Source: Clostridia bacterium (GTDB lineage: Bacteria > Bacillota > Clostridia > Christensenellales > Pumilibacteraceae). From it: a stretch of 64,000 nt of DNA. The notes beneath the pieces were generated by a model. It had not been told where the DNA came from. It was given only the letters and a program-made list of their open reading frames with translations, and searched no databases. Shown here piece after piece: positions 1-7,853 of the stretch. The position numbers and the translations under genes are program-made. The stretch spans positions 1-64,000 of the forward strand of contig JAAWAB010000004.1 of assembly GCA_022791915.1 (NCBI GenBank). Reading direction: 5' to 3'. The first letter of the stretch is position 1; each line of letters starts with the position of its first letter.

Positions 1-1
1 C

Positions 2-133
2 CGTGGATGGAAGTTGGTAAATGCCGGAAATGAAGGCAGCGTCTTTATCACTCATACCTGCTTCTTACAAGGCAGAAACACTTATTCTTTTTACCGATTT
101 GCGTATTATCAATTTTACATTTCAAAAAATTAA
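2..133 (+). CDS. possible C-terminal tail of an ORF entering from the left edge
   Basis: One frame is open from the left edge to a TAA at 131-133 and would give 43 residues rich in aromatic and polar residues, ending in YISKN. No domain or motif is recognisable. It stops 28 nt before the ATG of the zinc-ribbon gene on the same strand, so it could be the end of an upstream gene of the same mobile element. It could equally be chance, because such a short open stretch is weak evidence. Confidence 0.25.
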   Translation, partial: RGWKLVNAGNEGSVFITHTCFLQGRNTYSFYRFAYYQFYISKN

Positions 134-161
134 ATGACACTAATGCAATAAAGGAAAGACT

Positions 162-323
162 ATGACAAACTACATTGTATGCCCCGAATGCGGGTATAAA
201 TTGTTTAAGTTGGGCGACGGCTCAAACGCGGAAATATATTGCCCGAAATGTAAATTAAAACTACAAATAGAAATCAAAGACGGCAAAATCATTATTCAAA
301 AAGCATTGGAGAATAAAACCTAA
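162..323 (+). CDS. small Com/KTR-like zinc-ribbon protein of a mobile element
   Basis: A 53-residue protein starts at ATG 162, 8 nt after the purine-rich AAAGGAAAG site (150-158). It opens MTNYIVCPECGYK and contains two CxxC knuckles (CPEC at 7-10, CPKC at 28-31), the layout of a small zinc ribbon. Tiny proteins of this kind, resembling Mu Com or the cysteine-rich KTR proteins, are common in integrative conjugative elements and prophages of Bacillota and are thought to bind nucleic acid. The gene lies just upstream of a degenerate sigma-like gene, which also points to a mobile-element remnant. The family is inferred from the Cys spacing and N-terminus. The exact role is unknown. Confidence 0.6.
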   Translation: MTNYIVCPECGYKLFKLGDGSNAEIYCPKCKLKLQIEIKDGKIIIQKALENKT

Positions 324-348
324 CAACAGAATAAATCTTTAAGCAAAT

Positions 349-419
349 AAAGAATTGAGTGTACGAAAGTAAAAACATAAAAAACTTTCGGGAGCAGTAA
401 ATGGAACACTCAATTCTTT
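349..419 (+). promoter_or_regulatory. nested inverted repeat, probable attenuator or terminator
   Basis: A perfect 14-bp inverted repeat pairs 349-362 with 406-419. Inside it a second 7-bp hairpin pairs 364-370 with 384-390. The outer right arm runs into a T-rich stretch (417-423), so the fold could act as an intrinsic terminator for the zinc-ribbon gene. The outer right arm also covers the first codons of a 13-codon ORF at 401-442, as in translation-sensing attenuators. Confidence 0.5.
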
Positions 420-442
420 TTTTATACATAGACACCTCATAA
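401..442 (+). CDS. possible 13-residue leader peptide
   Basis: ATG 401 follows GGAG at 391-394 with 6-nt spacing and opens a short frame encoding MEHSILFLYIDTS, ending at TAA 440-442. The start and first codons lie at and within the 3' arm of the nested hairpin at 349-419, and a second terminator-like hairpin lies 100 nt downstream (543-597). That arrangement resembles leader peptides of resistance or mobile-element genes. With only 13 codons and no known match it is speculative. Confidence 0.22.
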   Translation: MEHSILFLYIDTS

Positions 443-542
443 TACGCCTATACCCTCGCAATGGAATATTGGGCAGTAATCGCACGCACGGTTACGGCTG
501 GCGTTTGTCAAAGGTGTTAAGGCTCTCAATGAAAGAGTAAAA

Positions 543-597
543 CCCGACAGATTTTCAAGGCTGAATTAAGTCTGAAAGTTTGTCGGGCTTTTTTTAT
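543..597 (+). terminator. rho-independent terminator
   Basis: A 15-bp stem (543-557 with 573-587, one or two G-U pairs, starting CCCGACAG and ending TTGTCGGG) is followed by a T-run at 589-595. It separates the zinc-ribbon region from the degenerate sigma-like gene. The stretch 443-542 shows nothing else recognisable. Confidence 0.75.
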
Positions 598-664
598 TTT
601 CAAGAACTTTTATAAAAACCTTACCACAATGCCGCCGCCGTGCTTATAAGTGGAGGCTTTCTAT

Positions 665-1044
665 ATGCAAGTAATAATCTATAAACTTGTGGACGGCACG
701 ACGAACGCCGTCGAGGTTACGGAAGATATATATTTGATACACTTGGAATTAGTACAACAAGAAAAGCGCAACCATTGGAAAGAAACAAGGCGGCACACCT
801 CGCTATACTACTTTACCGATATGGGAATAGACTTCGAGGACAAGCGTATTGATATTTTCGCGGAAATTGAGCGGAAAGAAAACGCCGAGCGCGTACATAA
901 AGCGTTGCTTACTCTATCGGACAAGCGGCGCGATTTAGTGCGTAAGTGTTTTACGAGGAAATGACAATGCGATAAATAGCAAGTCAAACGGGCGTATCGC
1001 ATACCGCCATATCGCAACGTATGAAAACGATACGCAAACATTGA
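665..1044 (+). pseudogene. degenerate sigma-70-like regulator of a mobile element
   Basis: An ATG at 665 has a well-placed GGAGG (652-656). The frame runs about 95 residues, including an ICE-type stretch ETRRHTSLYYFTD and a helix HKALLTLSDKRRDLVRKCF that resembles the entry to sigma region 4. It then ends prematurely at 962-964. The missing helix-turn-helix follows in the -1 frame from 952: YEEMTMR, an in-frame TAA (973-975), then IASQTGVSHTAISQRMKTIR to TGA 1042-1044. The gene therefore carries a frameshift in the TTTT run (949-952) and a nonsense codon where the family usually has Glu. Relatives are short sigma-like proteins of conjugative elements. Read as a decayed remnant. Confidence 0.75.
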
Positions 1045-1183
1045 ACAATCACCGTGTCGCTAACTGCTTGCCGTACAGTTTATAGTCCGACAGCGGCAAT
1101 TCCACCGCGCAATACAATTCCCGCCGATTTACCTTGTATATTACCGTGTTCGTTTTTGCGGTAAGTCGGTGCACCAAACTCTA

Positions 1184-1208
1184 AAAAGGACGCAATTTGC
1201 GTCCTTTT
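1184..1208 (+). terminator. rho-independent terminator
   Basis: A near-perfect palindrome pairs AAAAGGACGCA (1184-1194) with TGCGTCCTTTT (1198-1208) around a 3-nt loop. It closes the mobile-element remnant before the radical SAM gene. Nothing is recognised in 1045-1183, and 1209-1290 contains nothing beyond the following promoter region. Confidence 0.75.
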
Positions 1209-1290
1209 CCTATTATCCGTTATGCTATGCCGACGGGCGCTTTGCGGAAAATTTCGGCAAACTTCCGCTTATGACGAGCGGTGTAAATTC

Positions 1291-1319
1291 TTGTCTTTTT
1301 TCGGGGAATGTGCTATAAT
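1291..1319 (+). promoter_or_regulatory. sigma-A-type promoter of the radical SAM gene
   Basis: TTGTCT (1291-1296) and TATAAT (1314-1319) are separated by 17 nt. They lie about 60 nt upstream of the start codon at 1380. Confidence 0.75.
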
Positions 1320-1379
1320 CGTCTTGCGGCATAGTCGGGTGATAGATTGTTGTCGCATATACTATCGGGAGAAGAAGTT

Positions 1380-2273
1380 ATGGAATACTTTACCGCAAAA
1401 ACCGTTTTGGCATTGCCGCCCGACGTGGAAACTTACGGTATCGATTATGTAGCCAATCTGTATCGCGGCTGTAATTTGGGTTGCGTGTATTGCGACGGGC
1501 ACAGCGATTGCTATAAAATGAAAAACTTTAACGTGGTGTCCGCCAAAAAAGACGCCCTTGCCATTTTAGAAAACGAACTGGCGCATAAGCGGAAAAAGGG
1601 GATTGTGGCGCTCGGCACGTTGAGCGATTGCTATAATCCGCATGAGAAAGAAACGGAACTGACGCGCGGCGCGTTGCAACTGCTCGATAAATACGGATTC
1701 GGCGTGTCCGTAGAAACCAAATCCGACCTTGTGGTGCGCGATATCGACGTTTTATGTTCCATTGCAAAACATTCGCCCGCGGTGGTAAAGTTTTCGGTTT
1801 GCACGCCGTACGACGATTTGAGCCGCAAGCTCGAACCCAAGGCGAATCCGCCGCGCCGTCGTTTTGCGGCACTGCGCAAATTGTCGGACGCGGGGATTTT
1901 TACGGGAATCTGCTTGACCCCTGTTCTGCCTTTTATCACCGACGACAGCGCGAGTATTCTCTCGCTAATCGAATCGGCGGCGCAAGTGGGGTGTAAATTC
2001 GCCTATGCGGGCGAGGCGTTCGGCGTCACGTTGCGCGATAGCCAGCGCGCGTACTTTCTCAATAAAATAGAAAAAGCGTTTCCGGGCATGAAAGAAAAAT
2101 ACGAAAAAGCGTATCCCGACGCATACCTGTGCGTTTCGCCGAACAACGATTCGCTTTTGCGCGCGTTTGCCGATAAGTGCGATTCTCTCGGGTTGTTGCA
2201 TACGGCGCGCGAAATTTCTCAAAGTTTTCTGCGTCCGTATCAAACGTGTCAGATTTCGCTTTTCGATTTTTGA
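1380..2273 (+). CDS. SPL-like radical SAM protein
   Basis: A 297-residue radical SAM enzyme. The 4Fe-4S/SAM motif CNLGCVYC (CxxxCxxC) lies near residues 31-38 in the context YRGCNLGCVYCDGH, as in spore-photoproduct-lyase-like proteins of the Rv2578c/PA0069 group. Downstream, FSVCTPYDDLSRKLEP and ARRxxAxxxLxxAGI-like text match that group rather than true SplB. The substrate is unknown. ATG 1380 is chosen because GGGAGAAG lies just before it, although the frame is open 11 codons further up. It is monocistronic with its own promoter and is followed directly by the rpmF promoter. It is not evidence for sporulation by itself. Confidence 0.85.
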   Translation: MEYFTAKTVLALPPDVETYGIDYVANLYRGCNLGCVYCDGHSDCYKMKNFNVVSAKKDALAILENELAHKRKKGIVALGTLSDCYNPHEKETELTRGALQLLDKYGFGVSVETKSDLVVRDIDVLCSIAKHSPAVVKFSVCTPYDDLSRKLEPKANPPRRRFAALRKLSDAGIFTGICLTPVLPFITDDSASILSLIESAAQVGCKFAYAGEAFGVTLRDSQRAYFLNKIEKAFPGMKEKYEKAYPDAYLCVSPNNDSLLRAFADKCDSLGLLHTAREISQSFLRPYQTCQISLFDF

Positions 2274-2291
2274 AATCTCCCGCAATTTTGT

Positions 2292-2320
2292 TTGACAAGC
2301 GCGGCGGAAGTATGTATAAT
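2292..2320 (+). promoter_or_regulatory. strong sigma-A-type promoter of rpmF
   Basis: Perfect TTGACA (2292-2297) and TATAAT (2315-2320) with a 17-nt spacer, about 40 nt upstream of rpmF. Confidence 0.85.
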
Positions 2321-2359
2321 AGTATAGCATGATTAAATTCGGTACAGGAGGTGCTAAAA

Positions 2360-2548
2360 ATGGCAGTACCCAAGCATAAAGCGTCCAAAAAGCAGACCAA
2401 TTCCCGTTTTGCCAACTGGAAAATTGCCACCGCTACGGTAGGCGAATGCCCGCAGTGTCACGAAATGAAACTGAATCATAGAGTTTGCAAGCATTGCGGA
2501 TACTATGACGGCGTGAAAAAAATTGACATTAAGCAGGACAAAGAATAA
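2360..2548 (+). CDS. rpmF: 50S ribosomal protein L32
   Basis: A 62-residue L32 starting MAVPKHKASK, the family's typical N-terminus. It is the zinc-binding (C+) form, with CPQC and CKHC knuckles (about residues 29-32 and 42-45). AGGAGG sits at 2346-2351, with the ATG 8 nt later. The three codons upstream in the same frame overlap the RBS and are not used. The gene precedes plsX as in many bacteria, but a hairpin separates them. Confidence 0.95.
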   Translation: MAVPKHKASKKQTNSRFANWKIATATVGECPQCHEMKLNHRVCKHCGYYDGVKKIDIKQDKE

Positions 2549-2571
2549 TTTTCCGAACGCTTGCATCGAGT

Positions 2572-2605
2572 GACTCCGCATATATCTGTTGCGGAGTCGT
2601 TTTAT
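2572..2605 (+). terminator. terminator or attenuator between rpmF and plsX
   Basis: GACTCCGCA (2572-2580) pairs with TGCGGAGTC (2590-2598) across a 9-nt loop and is followed by GTTTTATT. The short U-tract suggests partial termination, leaving some read-through into plsX. Confidence 0.6.
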
Positions 2606-2677
2606 TGAAAAAGCAAATTGTCGAAAAAGCATAAAAGCTACGGCAAACACACGCATATCTACGGAGGCAGGGCAGAC

Positions 2678-3703
2678 ATGAAAATACTCATAGACGCATT
2701 CGGCGGCGACAATTCGCCGCAAGCGCAGGTGCAGGGCGGCATCGATTTTATAAACGCGCAGCAAGGCGCCGATATCGTTTTCACGGGCGACGAACAAAAA
2801 CTCAAAGCCGAACTCGATAAACTTACGTTTGACCGCAATCGGGTGAGCATTGTGCACGCGCCCGACGTGGTAACCAACGAAGATTCGCCCACGGGCGCAA
2901 TCCGCGCCAAAAAGGAATCGTCGCTCGTCAAAGCGTTCGACGTTCTCAAATCGGACGAAAGCGTTGCGGCAATGGTCAGCTCGGGCAGTACGGGCGCCGT
3001 GCTCACGGGCGCCGTGCTCAAAGTGGGCAGAATTCCGGGCGTGCTCCGTCCCGCGCTTTGTCCGTTGTTGCCCACGAAAACGGGCGGACGCGTGTGCATT
3101 GTGGACTGCGGCGCCAATATGGATTGCCGTCCCGAATATCTGCGCCAGTTCGCTCTCATGGGCGTTTCGTATATGCGCTCGGTGTGCGGCATACAAAATC
3201 CCCGCGTGGGGCTTTTGTCGGTGGGCGTAGAAGACCATAAAGGCAACGAACTTACAAAAGCGGTTTTCGCCATGCTCGAAGAATTGCCCATAAACTTTGC
3301 GGGCAATATGGAAGCGCGCGACGCGCTCACGGGCGAATACGACGTAATCGTCACCGACGGTTTTGCGGGCAACGTGTTGCTTAAATCGGTAGAAGGCACG
3401 GCGCAAATGGTTATGTCTATGCTCAAACAGGCAATCATGCAGTCGGCGTCCGCGAAATTCGGCACGCTGTTCATGAAAAAGGCGTTTTCGTCGCTCAAAA
3501 GCAGTATGGATTACCAACAGTTCGGCGGCGCACCCTTTCTCGGTGTGGAAAAAGTGATTGTAAAGGCGCACGGCGCGTCCAATCCCAAGGCAATCACGGC
3601 GGCGCTTTTCCAGGCGGAAAGCATGGCAAAATCCGACCTTTGCGGGCAAATCAAAGCCGAAGTGGAAAAACTCGCCACGGTGGAAGAAGGCGCGGCACAG
3701 TGA
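2678..3703 (+). CDS. plsX: phosphate acyltransferase PlsX
   Basis: A 341-residue PlsX, which converts acyl-ACP to acyl-phosphate for phosphatidic acid synthesis. The N-terminus MKILIDAFGGDNSP is the family hallmark, and conserved SSGSTGAVLTGA and VDCGANMDCRP segments follow. ATG 2678 has ACGGAGG upstream (2661-2667). An upstream TTG in the same frame (2618) adds only non-conserved residues. The last codons overlap rnc by 4 nt (GTGA), so translation is probably coupled. The acpP gene often found between plsX and rnc is absent here, as are fabD and fabG. Confidence 0.95.
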   Translation: MKILIDAFGGDNSPQAQVQGGIDFINAQQGADIVFTGDEQKLKAELDKLTFDRNRVSIVHAPDVVTNEDSPTGAIRAKKESSLVKAFDVLKSDESVAAMVSSGSTGAVLTGAVLKVGRIPGVLRPALCPLLPTKTGGRVCIVDCGANMDCRPEYLRQFALMGVSYMRSVCGIQNPRVGLLSVGVEDHKGNELTKAVFAMLEELPINFAGNMEARDALTGEYDVIVTDGFAGNVLLKSVEGTAQMVMSMLKQAIMQSASAKFGTLFMKKAFSSLKSSMDYQQFGGAPFLGVEKVIVKAHGASNPKAITAALFQAESMAKSDLCGQIKAEVEKLATVEEGAAQ

Positions 3704-4149
3704 ACTTGCCGCAGAACATAGCCGAAAAAGTCGAACAAATCATAGACTACACATTTTCGGATAAAGCACTTTTGGCGTGCGCGCTCACGCATAAATCGTA
3801 TGCAAACGAGCACGGCGGCGAAAGCAACGGCAGACTGGAATATCTGGGCGACAGCGTGCTCAATTTTTTGGTGGCGGAACATCTGTACCGCACCTGCGAA
3901 TGCGACGAAGGCACGCTCACCGACAGGCGCAAAGAGATTGTGTCCGAAACGCCGCTTGCCGACGCCGTGCGAAGAATGGGACTGATGGCGTATTACAGGC
4001 TGGGCAAGGGTGCAAGAATGGGCATGGCGCAGTTCGGCGAAAAGCCTACGTCCGACGTGTTCGAGTCGGTGCTCGGCGCCGTTTATCTCGACGGCGGCAT
4101 ACAGTCCGCCCGCGCGTTCGTAACGCGGCATTTGTTGGGCGGAAAATAA
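3700..4149 (+). CDS. rnc: RNase III catalytic domain protein lacking the dsRNA-binding domain
   Basis: A 149-residue protein starting at GTG 3700, inside the plsX stop. The signature segment reads NGRLEYLGDSVL (43-54), and DVFESVLGAVYLDGG (119-133) carries the second metal-binding pair. The catalytic acids correspond to E47, D51, D119 and E122. Ordinary RNase III is about 220-240 residues with a C-terminal dsRBD. Here the frame ends right after the endonuclease domain and the 80 nt to smc cannot encode one. The positions equivalent to E. coli E38 and E65 are Gly44 and Thr72. The signature is RNase III-like, not Mini-III-like. Position between plsX and smc supports orthology to rnc. Confidence 0.88.
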   Translation: MNLPQNIAEKVEQIIDYTFSDKALLACALTHKSYANEHGGESNGRLEYLGDSVLNFLVAEHLYRTCECDEGTLTDRRKEIVSETPLADAVRRMGLMAYYRLGKGARMGMAQFGEKPTSDVFESVLGAVYLDGGIQSARAFVTRHLLGGK

Positions 4150-4158
4150 TACGGAAAT

Positions 4159-4188
4159 ATGCGCGACCGCTTTTGTGCGGTTGCGCAT
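4159..4188 (+). other. 12-bp hairpin between rnc and smc
   Basis: ATGCGCGACCGC (4159-4170) pairs with GCGGTTGCGCAT (4177-4188), with one G-U pair and the loop TTTTGT. No U-tract follows, so it is not a classical terminator. It could be an mRNA processing or stability element between rnc and smc. Confidence 0.5.
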
Positions 4189-4229
4189 GCGATAGAACGG
4201 AAATTTTTGCGGAAAAAGGAAGCGGCGGT

Positions 4230-7200
4230 TTGAAATTCAAAAAGTTGGAAGTGGCAGGCTTTAAGTCCTTCGCCGATAGATTGGAAGTAAAATTCGGAGC
4301 GGGCGTAACGGCAATCGTCGGTCCGAACGGGTGCGGCAAGAGTAACGTTGCCGACTCCATTCGTTGGGTGCTCGGCGAGCAGTCGGCAAAACTTTTGCGC
4401 GGTAATTCGATGCAAGACGTTATTTTCAACGGCACCGAAAACCGTAAATCGCTTTCGTATTGCGAAGTCAATCTGTATTTCGATAACACCGAAAAATTGT
4501 TCCCTTCGCTCGATTACGACGAAGTGGTTATTTCGCGTAAGTTGTACCGTAGCGGCGAAAGCGAATATTGCTTAAACCGCACGCCTTGCCGACTCAAAGA
4601 TATCACCGATTTATTGCGCGACGGCGGCATGGGCCGCGAAGGCTATTCCATTATCGGGCAGGGGCGCATAGAAGAACTGTTGCGCGCCAAGCCCGAAGAC
4701 AGACGCGCCATATTCGAAGAAGCGGCGGGTATCTCCAAATTCAAAGCGCGCAAAACGGACGCCGAACGCAAACTCGCCCGCACCCGCGAAAACATTGTGC
4801 GTATCGACGATATTTTGCACGAAAAAGCGTCGTTGCTCGAACCGCTCACCAAACAGTCGGAAGCGGCGCGCAAGTGGCTGGATTTGCGCGATAAACTCAA
4901 AACGCACGAAATCAACATCTACATACACCAGTACGATTCGGCAAGCCAGGCAAAAGAAGTGATTAAAAATCGCCTGAACGGCGTGTGCGAAGAAATCGAC
5001 TTGCGCCAAAAAGATTGCGACCAAGCCACGGCGCAATATAACGAAACCATGGAGAATCTGGGCGATACCGATAAATCCATCAATTCTTTGCGCGACGAAC
5101 TTTTGGAACTCACGGTGGGAATCGAAAAAGCGGCGGGCGAAATCAAAGTGCTCAAAGAGCGGCTCGGCTACTTAAATACGCAAAACGAACGCTTAAAAGA
5201 AGAACACACGCAATTTGTAAACGATTACGCGCAAACCGAAGCGTTCATCGCGGCGGGCAAAGAACAAATGGAAAAAACGGAAGAAGAACTTGCCGCCGCG
5301 CGAGCGGAAGCGGAAAAGTACGATTCCGAATATCTGGCGGTTGTCGATACGCTCGCACAGGGCGAAGGGGAAGTGGAATCCAACCACCGCGCCGTGGTGG
5401 AAGCAATGGACAAGCTCACCGAAATTCGTTCCAATATGTCCCGTTTGGTGGCGGAACGCGAAGCGCTCGAAGCGTCGGTTGTCGACCTTAAAAACCGAAT
5501 CGACGCGCGCGCCGAACGCCTTGCCGCCGACGAAACGCAATACACCCGTCTGAAAGAAGAATCGGATGGCTTTATCGCGCGCAAAAAGACGCTGTGCGAA
5601 CAGCAGGACGCGCTGTACGAAAAGAACAACGAGTGCGTTGCCGACATCAATCGGGCGGCGGAAAAAATCGACGGTATCAGCGCCAAATACTATATGGCGA
5701 AGTCACGCCACAAAATGCTCGTGGAAATGCAGCAGTCGCATGAAGGATTCGCATACAGCGTTAAAAAGTTGTTGAGCGACGCAAAGCAACGCCGCGATTT
5801 GTCCGAACGGTTCGAAGGCGTCGTTGCCGCGCTCCTTTGCGTAAACGAAGGGTTTGAAACGGCAATCGAAACGGCGCTCGGCAACGCGGTGCAAAACATC
5901 GTAACCAAAACCGAAGAAGACGCGAAATATCTGATTGAATACTTAAAGAGCACGCGTAGCGGACGCGCGACGTTTTTGCCCATGTCGGCGGTTAAGTCGC
6001 GTTCGCTCGACCCCGAGTACAGAGCGTTGCTCCGCGAGAAAGGCGTGTGCGGCGTGGCTACCGATTTGGTGACGTTCGACGCCAAATACGCCAACGTGTT
6101 CGGCGGACTTTTGGGCAATACCGTTGTAGTCGAAGATATGGATACCGCCATTGCGGTGGCGCGGAAAGCGCGCTACGGATTCAAAATCGTCACGCGCGAC
6201 GGCGAAGTTCTCACGCCGCACGGCTCGATTACGGGCGGCAGTAAAAAGTCGGAACTTACCAACGTGTTCGGCTACGAAAAAGAAATCGAAGCGCTTGCGG
6301 CGGAACTTGCGGGCATGGATAAAACGCTCGCCGAACTGAACGAACGGCGCGACGCACGCGCCAAAGAACAGCGCGAAGTAAGCGAACGTATTCGCGCTCT
6401 GGGCGACGAAACGCATAAACTCGAAGTGGAAATCGCCACGCGCACCGAGGCAATGAATAAGCTGTCGGTAAGCCAAGAACAGACGCGGGAAGAACTCGCG
6501 CGCTTGCGGGAAGAGAAAGAAAACGCCACCGCACGTATCGCCACCATCACGCACGATTTCGACAGCGTGGAAGAGTTGGAACAGATTGTGCGCGGAAGAA
6601 AAGACAGCGCCAATGAGAGCGGCGAAGAACAGCGCCACCAGTTCGACGCCCTGCGCAAACAGCGGGACGAATTGCACGAAAAGATGACGTCGGCGCGCGT
6701 TCGCGTTTCCACGCTCGAAGGGCTCTTGAAATCCGCCGCAACCGAAATCGAACGTTTGAACAATAATCTCCAAACCATTGCGGCTAAAACGGAATACACG
6801 GCAGAGCAGATAACCGAAAACGATACGCTTATCGCGCAATTAGACGTCGAAATCAGTGCGTCCATGAATGCCGACGGCGCGGCGGACAGCAACCGCGTAA
6901 AAGAAATCCGACATAAACTCGCCAATCTCGACGACTACAAAGCCGAAGTGCAGGTTTCGCTTGCGTCGCTCGATACCAAGCGTATGGATTTGATGAACGA
7001 ATTGCAGCAGTTGCACGAAAAGAAAAACCGCGAAGAAATGCAACTTCTCAAAGTGGATACCGACATCGAGCAAATGCAGGAAAAAGTGAAAACCGACTAC
7101 GAGTTGGAATACGCCGACTGCCTGCCGTTTAAGTTGGACGAGTACGACGTAAACAAGGGCATTGCCGAAGCAAACCGAATCACGCGCCAAATGCACGCGC

Positions 7201-7820
7201 TCGGCAACGTTAACCTTGCGTCTATCGAACAGTGTCAGGAAATGTACGCGAGTTATCACGAAATGGACGTGCAAAGGGAAGACCTTGTAAAAGCGGAAGC
7301 CGACTTAATCAAAATCATCGGCGAATTGAGCGCCGAAATGCTGGAAAAATTCACCGTTCAGTTTGAACAGATTCGCGTCAACTTCGTGAAAATCTTCAAA
7401 GAACTATTCGACGGCGGCAACGCCGACCTGCTCTTGCTGGATAGCGAAAATCCGCTCGACGCGGGTATCGAAATCGTGGCGCAACCGCCGCAAAAGCGCT
7501 TGCAAAGCATATCCCTTCTTTCGGGCGGCGAACGCGCGCTCACGGCTATTGCCATACTGTTCGCCATTCTGCGCTTAAAGCCCATGCCGTTTTGCGTGCT
7601 CGACGAAATCGAGGCGGCGCTCGACGACGCCAATGCGGGTCGGTTTGCCAAGTATCTGCGCAGATTCTCCGAAGAAACGCAGTTCATCGTCATTACGCAC
7701 CGTAAGCCCACCATGGAACTCGCCGACAGTTTGTACGGCGTAACCATGGAGGAAAAGGGCGTCAGTAAAATCGTTTCCGTCAAATTGAGCGAGGCAATGG
7801 CGTTTGAAGAAGGTCAGTAA
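4230..7820 (+). CDS. smc: chromosome segregation protein SMC
   Basis: A 1196-residue SMC ATPase, the usual length, that forms the condensin ring with ScpA and ScpB and organises the nucleoid. Walker A GPNGCGKS is at residues 31-38, followed by long coiled coil, a central hinge near 510-680 and a second coiled coil. The ABC signature LSGGERALTAI starts near 1097 and Walker B CVLDEIEAALDD near 1122. TTG 4230 is chosen because the family N-terminus KFKKLEVAGFKSFAD follows it and AAAAAGGAAG lies 7 nt before. Open frame upstream overlaps rnc in another frame. The downstream neighbour is ftsY, the conserved order. Confidence 0.96.
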   Translation: MKFKKLEVAGFKSFADRLEVKFGAGVTAIVGPNGCGKSNVADSIRWVLGEQSAKLLRGNSMQDVIFNGTENRKSLSYCEVNLYFDNTEKLFPSLDYDEVVISRKLYRSGESEYCLNRTPCRLKDITDLLRDGGMGREGYSIIGQGRIEELLRAKPEDRRAIFEEAAGISKFKARKTDAERKLARTRENIVRIDDILHEKASLLEPLTKQSEAARKWLDLRDKLKTHEINIYIHQYDSASQAKEVIKNRLNGVCEEIDLRQKDCDQATAQYNETMENLGDTDKSINSLRDELLELTVGIEKAAGEIKVLKERLGYLNTQNERLKEEHTQFVNDYAQTEAFIAAGKEQMEKTEEELAAARAEAEKYDSEYLAVVDTLAQGEGEVESNHRAVVEAMDKLTEIRSNMSRLVAEREALEASVVDLKNRIDARAERLAADETQYTRLKEESDGFIARKKTLCEQQDALYEKNNECVADINRAAEKIDGISAKYYMAKSRHKMLVEMQQSHEGFAYSVKKLLSDAKQRRDLSERFEGVVAALLCVNEGFETAIETALGNAVQNIVTKTEEDAKYLIEYLKSTRSGRATFLPMSAVKSRSLDPEYRALLREKGVCGVATDLVTFDAKYANVFGGLLGNTVVVEDMDTAIAVARKARYGFKIVTRDGEVLTPHGSITGGSKKSELTNVFGYEKEIEALAAELAGMDKTLAELNERRDARAKEQREVSERIRALGDETHKLEVEIATRTEAMNKLSVSQEQTREELARLREEKENATARIATITHDFDSVEELEQIVRGRKDSANESGEEQRHQFDALRKQRDELHEKMTSARVRVSTLEGLLKSAATEIERLNNNLQTIAAKTEYTAEQITENDTLIAQLDVEISASMNADGAADSNRVKEIRHKLANLDDYKAEVQVSLASLDTKRMDLMNELQQLHEKKNREEMQLLKVDTDIEQMQEKVKTDYELEYADCLPFKLDEYDVNKGIAEANRITRQMHALGNVNLASIEQCQEMYASYHEMDVQREDLVKAEADLIKIIGELSAEMLEKFTVQFEQIRVNFVKIFKELFDGGNADLLLLDSENPLDAGIEIVAQPPQKRLQSISLLSGGERALTAIAILFAILRLKPMPFCVLDEIEAALDDANAGRFAKYLRRFSEETQFIVITHRKPTMELADSLYGVTMEEKGVSKIVSVKLSEAMAFEEGQ

Positions 7821-7853
7821 TCGGATAAGCCTGTCGGAATAAAGGAGAAACAA

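Noticed and set aside
2354-3649. Long minus-strand open frame opposite rpmF and plsX
   Set aside because: It is His/Arg/Phe-rich, with no motif or RBS, and lies entirely opposite genes with clear family matches. It is a codon-bias shadow.
3900-4229. N-terminal extension of smc
   Set aside because: The frame is open upstream but overlaps rnc, lacks SMC similarity and ignores the RBS-TTG at 4230.
5943-6839. Long minus-strand open frame inside smc
   Set aside because: It is opposite the smc hinge region and its composition is typical of antisense shadows. No start signal.
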